Part shown: in pieces, positions 61,583 to 64,000 of the stretch
Layout: each line of letters opens with the position of its first letter
Position numbering within the stretch: the first letter of the stretch is position 1
Assembly (NCBI GenBank): GCA_964035015.1
Contig: OZ036005.1
Span: 7,363,688 to 7,427,687, forward strand
DNA length: 64,000 nt
Direction of reading: 5' to 3'
Source of the DNA: Corallium rubrum
Taxonomy: Eukaryota; Cnidaria; Anthozoa; Scleralcyonacea; Coralliidae
Notes under the pieces: generated by a model
Seen by the model: only the letters and a program-made list of their open reading frames with translations
Database searches by the model: none
Told to the model about the DNA's origin: nothing
Position numbers and translations under genes: made by a program

Positions 61583-61955
61583 CAAGGGGGGATCTAGGAA
61601 AATATTTGACTGTTGTTGCACGCATGGCGTGATTCACTCCATCTAGGGGGGCACGGGCGCATGCCCCCCGGAAAATTTTGAAAATTAGGACCTCTAAAAA
61701 CGCATTTCCCGCATTCTGAAATATTGTATATTGCGGGTTTTCTGGGTGATGACAATCTCACTCAATTGCGGGTTAGAATTTTCCCGGATTTTGCTCGAAG
61801 CGAAGACTGGAGGGCCGAGGCTGAGCTTTCGAGTTATAAACCGTTAGGTAATTTTTCAAATTGAATTATTATTATCTTTTAATGTCGTTTTTCGTTTTCC
61901 CGGACATTTTGACTGTTGCATTTGCAACAGTTGCAACAGTCTAGATCCACCCCTG
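61583..61955. mobile_element. 373-bp non-autonomous DNA element with 5-bp target duplication
   Basis: The ends CAAGGGGGGATCTAG and CTAGATCCACCCCTG are imperfect inverted repeats. ATGAC precedes the left end (61578-61582) and follows the right end (61956-61960). Internal GACTGTTG and CAACAGT motifs are also inverted. A related terminus is at 37109. The superfamily is not clear: hAT would give 8 bp. Confidence 0.7.
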
Positions 61956-62074
61956 ATGACCATCCTTAACTTCTATATGTGTTGTCACGACCTAGTTCAT
62001 AACTTGGCTACTGCGGCGACTATATGTCTGCCATGCCAGAATATGTTAGTCTCATGACTCTATTCAGAGCCAGA

Positions 62075-62700
62075 GACGAACTTGTTAGTCTCTTCGGAGG
62101 CAAAATTGTTAGTCTCTTCGGAGGCGAAATTGTTAGTCTCTTCGGAGGCGAAATTGTTAGTCTCTTCGGAGGCGAAATTGTTAGTCTCTTCGGAGACGAA
62201 ATTGTTAGTCTCTTCGGAGGCGAAATTGTTAGTCTCTTCGGAGGCGAAATTGTTAGTCTCTTCGGAGGCGAAATTGTTAGTCTCTTCGGAGGCGAAATTG
62301 TTAGTCTTTTCGGAGGCGAAATTGTTAGTCTCTTCGGAGGCGAAATTGTTAGTCTCTTCGGAGGCGAAATTGTTAGTCTCTTCGGAGGCGAACTTGTTAG
62401 TCTCTTTGGAGGCGAAATTGTTAGTCTCTTCGGAGGCGAAATTGTTAGTCTCTTCGGAGGCGAAATTGTTAGTCTCTTCGGAGGCGAAATTGTTAGTCTC
62501 TTCGGAGGCGAACTTGTTAGTCTCTTTGGAGGCGAAATTGTTAGTCTCTTCGGAGGCGAAATTGTTAGTCTCTTCGGAGGCGAAATTGTTAGTCTCTTCA
62601 CGGAGGCGAAATTGTTAATCTCTTCTAAAGCAAAATTGTTCGTCGCTTCGGAGGGGAAATTGTTAGTCTTTTCAGAGGCGAAATTGTTAGTCTCTTCTTC
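62075..62700. repeat. 24-bp minisatellite (~25 units)
   Basis: The unit TTCGGAGGCGAAATTGTTAG plus TCTC is repeated with few variants; a higher-order repeat of about 120 bp (units with AACTTGTTAGTCTCTTTGG at 62391 and 62511) is visible. Because 24 is divisible by 3, two plus frames and one minus frame stay open (272, 178 and 193 aa), with units such as IVSLFGGE. I see no evidence that any is a protein. Confidence 0.93.
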
Positions 62701-62924
62701 TCTTAAATTTAACCCGCTTTTGGTTAGCCAAGCTATATACCTGCTAGTGCTAATTGTAATTCGCTGTTGTAATTCGCATTTTAATTTAATATGGCATCAA
62801 CCCCCTTTAGATACGGGTGCCAGTTTCATTGGTGCTTTTTAATTTTAAGTACTTGGTGCAGCAGCGCCCTTCGGGTTAGGCCATGCCAGTTCTCGCCATG
62901 ATTTTTGTTTTAAGTTATTGAGAT

Positions 62925-62990
62925 AAGATAAGATAAGATAATTTATTTAAGCACGTATCACTAAGGAGCTAAAAAGCTCGTGCAAACGTA
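62925..62990 (-). mobile_element. Retroposon 3' tail with (TTATC)n
   Basis: On the minus strand the sequence GTGCTTAAATAAATTATC is followed by about four TTATC units, in the same layout as 52985-53037. This is probably the end of a non-LTR retroposon; upstream coding sequence is not recognised. Confidence 0.5.
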
Positions 62991-63142
62991 AACGTGACAT
63001 ATATAGAGATATATGAGATGTCATTCTCAATCAGTTGATATCTGTTTCAAGGCTTTGTCCTCTTGTATTATTGTTTATATCATTTTGCCTTGATTATTTT
63101 TTGTATCTGCGCAACGCGCAGATATATTGCTATCGTGTTATG

Positions 63143-63202
63143 TGTTTGTTTGTTTGTTTGTTTGTTTGTTTGTTTGTTTGTTTGTTTGTTTGTTTGTTTG
63201 TT

Positions 63203-63232
<30 letters not shown>
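63143..63232. repeat. (TTTG)n and (GT)n microsatellites
   Basis: About 16 TTTG units followed by about 13 GT units. Confidence 0.97.
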
Positions 63233-63233
<1 letters not shown>

Positions 63234-63428
63234 TAACTTTTTGTGTTAACTTTTTGGTGTAACCGCTGACCTATGTGTGCAGTAGTGACTGTTTATATTT
63301 CCTCGCCATGTTGTATGAACTAAGGAGCGAGACGAAGAACAACATTATTTTCGAAGAAAATCAATTGCAAATTTTGTAATGCTGTATGATTGGAGTAGTA
63401 TGATTCAGGGATACTTTAAAATGATTGC

Positions 63429-64000
63429 GTCTGACCGTACGCCAAGTGATACGATAATAATGCAATTTGATATTTGCGCTCATCTCAGTTCAAATAGATT
63501 TTTCTCCGTTGCTATTCTATACGATTTGTTCTAATTCACATATGTTGTACAGAATTTAACGCTCTATCTAACCATGCAAGTTTCCCAAATGGCACAAACC
63601 TACAGACGATTGATTTACTTTAAATATGACCGCGTTCGACCGTACGCCAAGTAAATAGCGTAATAATGCAATTTGATATTTGCGCTCATGTCAGTTCAAA
63701 TAGCCTTTTCTCCGTTGTTATTCTATACCATGTTCTCTAATTCACATATGTTGTACAGAATTTAACACTCTATCTAACCGTACAAGTTTCTCAAATGGCA
63801 CAAACCTACAGACGATTGATTTACTTTAAATATGACCGCGTTCGACCGTACGCCAAGTAAATAGCCGTATAATGCCATTTGATACTAGCGCTCATCTCAG
63901 TTCAACTGATATATTTTTCTCCGTTGCTATTCTATACGATTTGTTCTAATTCACATATGTTGTACAGAATTTAACGCTCTATCTAACCGTGCAAGTTTCC
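63429..64000. repeat. ~205-bp tandem repeat continuing past the window
   Basis: The landmark GACCGTACGCCAAGT occurs at 63433, 63638 and 63844, spacing 205-206 bp, and units are about 90-95% identical. Units have no ORF. The third unit is cut by the window end, so the array length is unknown. Confidence 0.92.

Overview
The window looks like nuclear DNA of a cnidarian, most likely an octocoral. The strongest clue is a nuclear copy of mitochondrial DNA at about 5814-8126. It carries part of nad1 and part of a mitochondrial MutS gene (mtMutS), and among animals mtMutS is known from octocoral mitochondria. Introns, PAN/TLDc/fibrinogen-like domain genes, tRNA-derived SINEs, LINE tails and abundant hAT, Ty1/copia and Ty3/gypsy remains also fit a metazoan nuclear genome. 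About a fifth of the window is pentanucleotide satellite DNA, and most long ORFs are satellite read-through, not genes.

Layout. 1-3241: 3' half of a Ty1/copia element with its 3' LTR, inserted in a dispersed repeat (R1). 3985-5395: truncated hAT transposon ending in a (CAGAG)n array. 5814-8126: mitochondrial insertion (mtMutS pieces, nad1) split by an 803-bp non-autonomous hAT element with perfect 8-bp target duplication. 8127-14325: duplicated unit A with a LINE 3' end, a PAN/Apple exon, a pentamer array in the following intron, and TLDc exons. 14330-17110: MITE-like palindromes and a gypsy remnant. 17213-21055: array and unit B, a second copy of unit A. 21056-33838: a 12.8-kb pentamer region, mostly (CACTA)n, broken by a 1.77-kb unrelated coding insert and ending in (CAACG)n. 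34947-35615: fibrinogen-like exon. 35830-36220: head-to-head SINE palindrome. 38391-41903: 3.5-kb foldback element made of about 16 subrepeats of roughly 190 bp. 44485-48588: a broken C-terminal piece of a BTB-BACK-PHR gene, minisatellites, and one intact BTB-BACK-PHR gene (BTBD6-like). 49386-53395: second R1 + hAT copy with nested palindromic insertions. 53388-55437: layered pentamer arrays around an AT-rich inverted junction. 55690-59770: inverted copy of the 12.9-18.3 kb region (gypsy pol and TLDc exons). 59770-64000: mostly gene-poor repeats, a 24-bp minisatellite and a 205-bp tandem repeat reaching the window edge.

Function. The only gene that looks fully intact is the BTB-BACK-PHR gene (minus strand), a probable Cullin-3 adaptor. 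The PAN, TLDc and fibrinogen-like exons are parts of secreted or extracellular-type multidomain genes. Their splice sites and phases agree, but copy A has a nonsense codon in its PAN exon. The rest is mobile DNA and satellites. The main story is structural: segmental duplications whose internal pentamer arrays expanded independently, in homogeneous blocks that differ by single-base changes, and nested insertions that can be ordered in time. I saw no prokaryotic-type operon, CRISPR array or defence system. All family assignments are by eye, without database searches.
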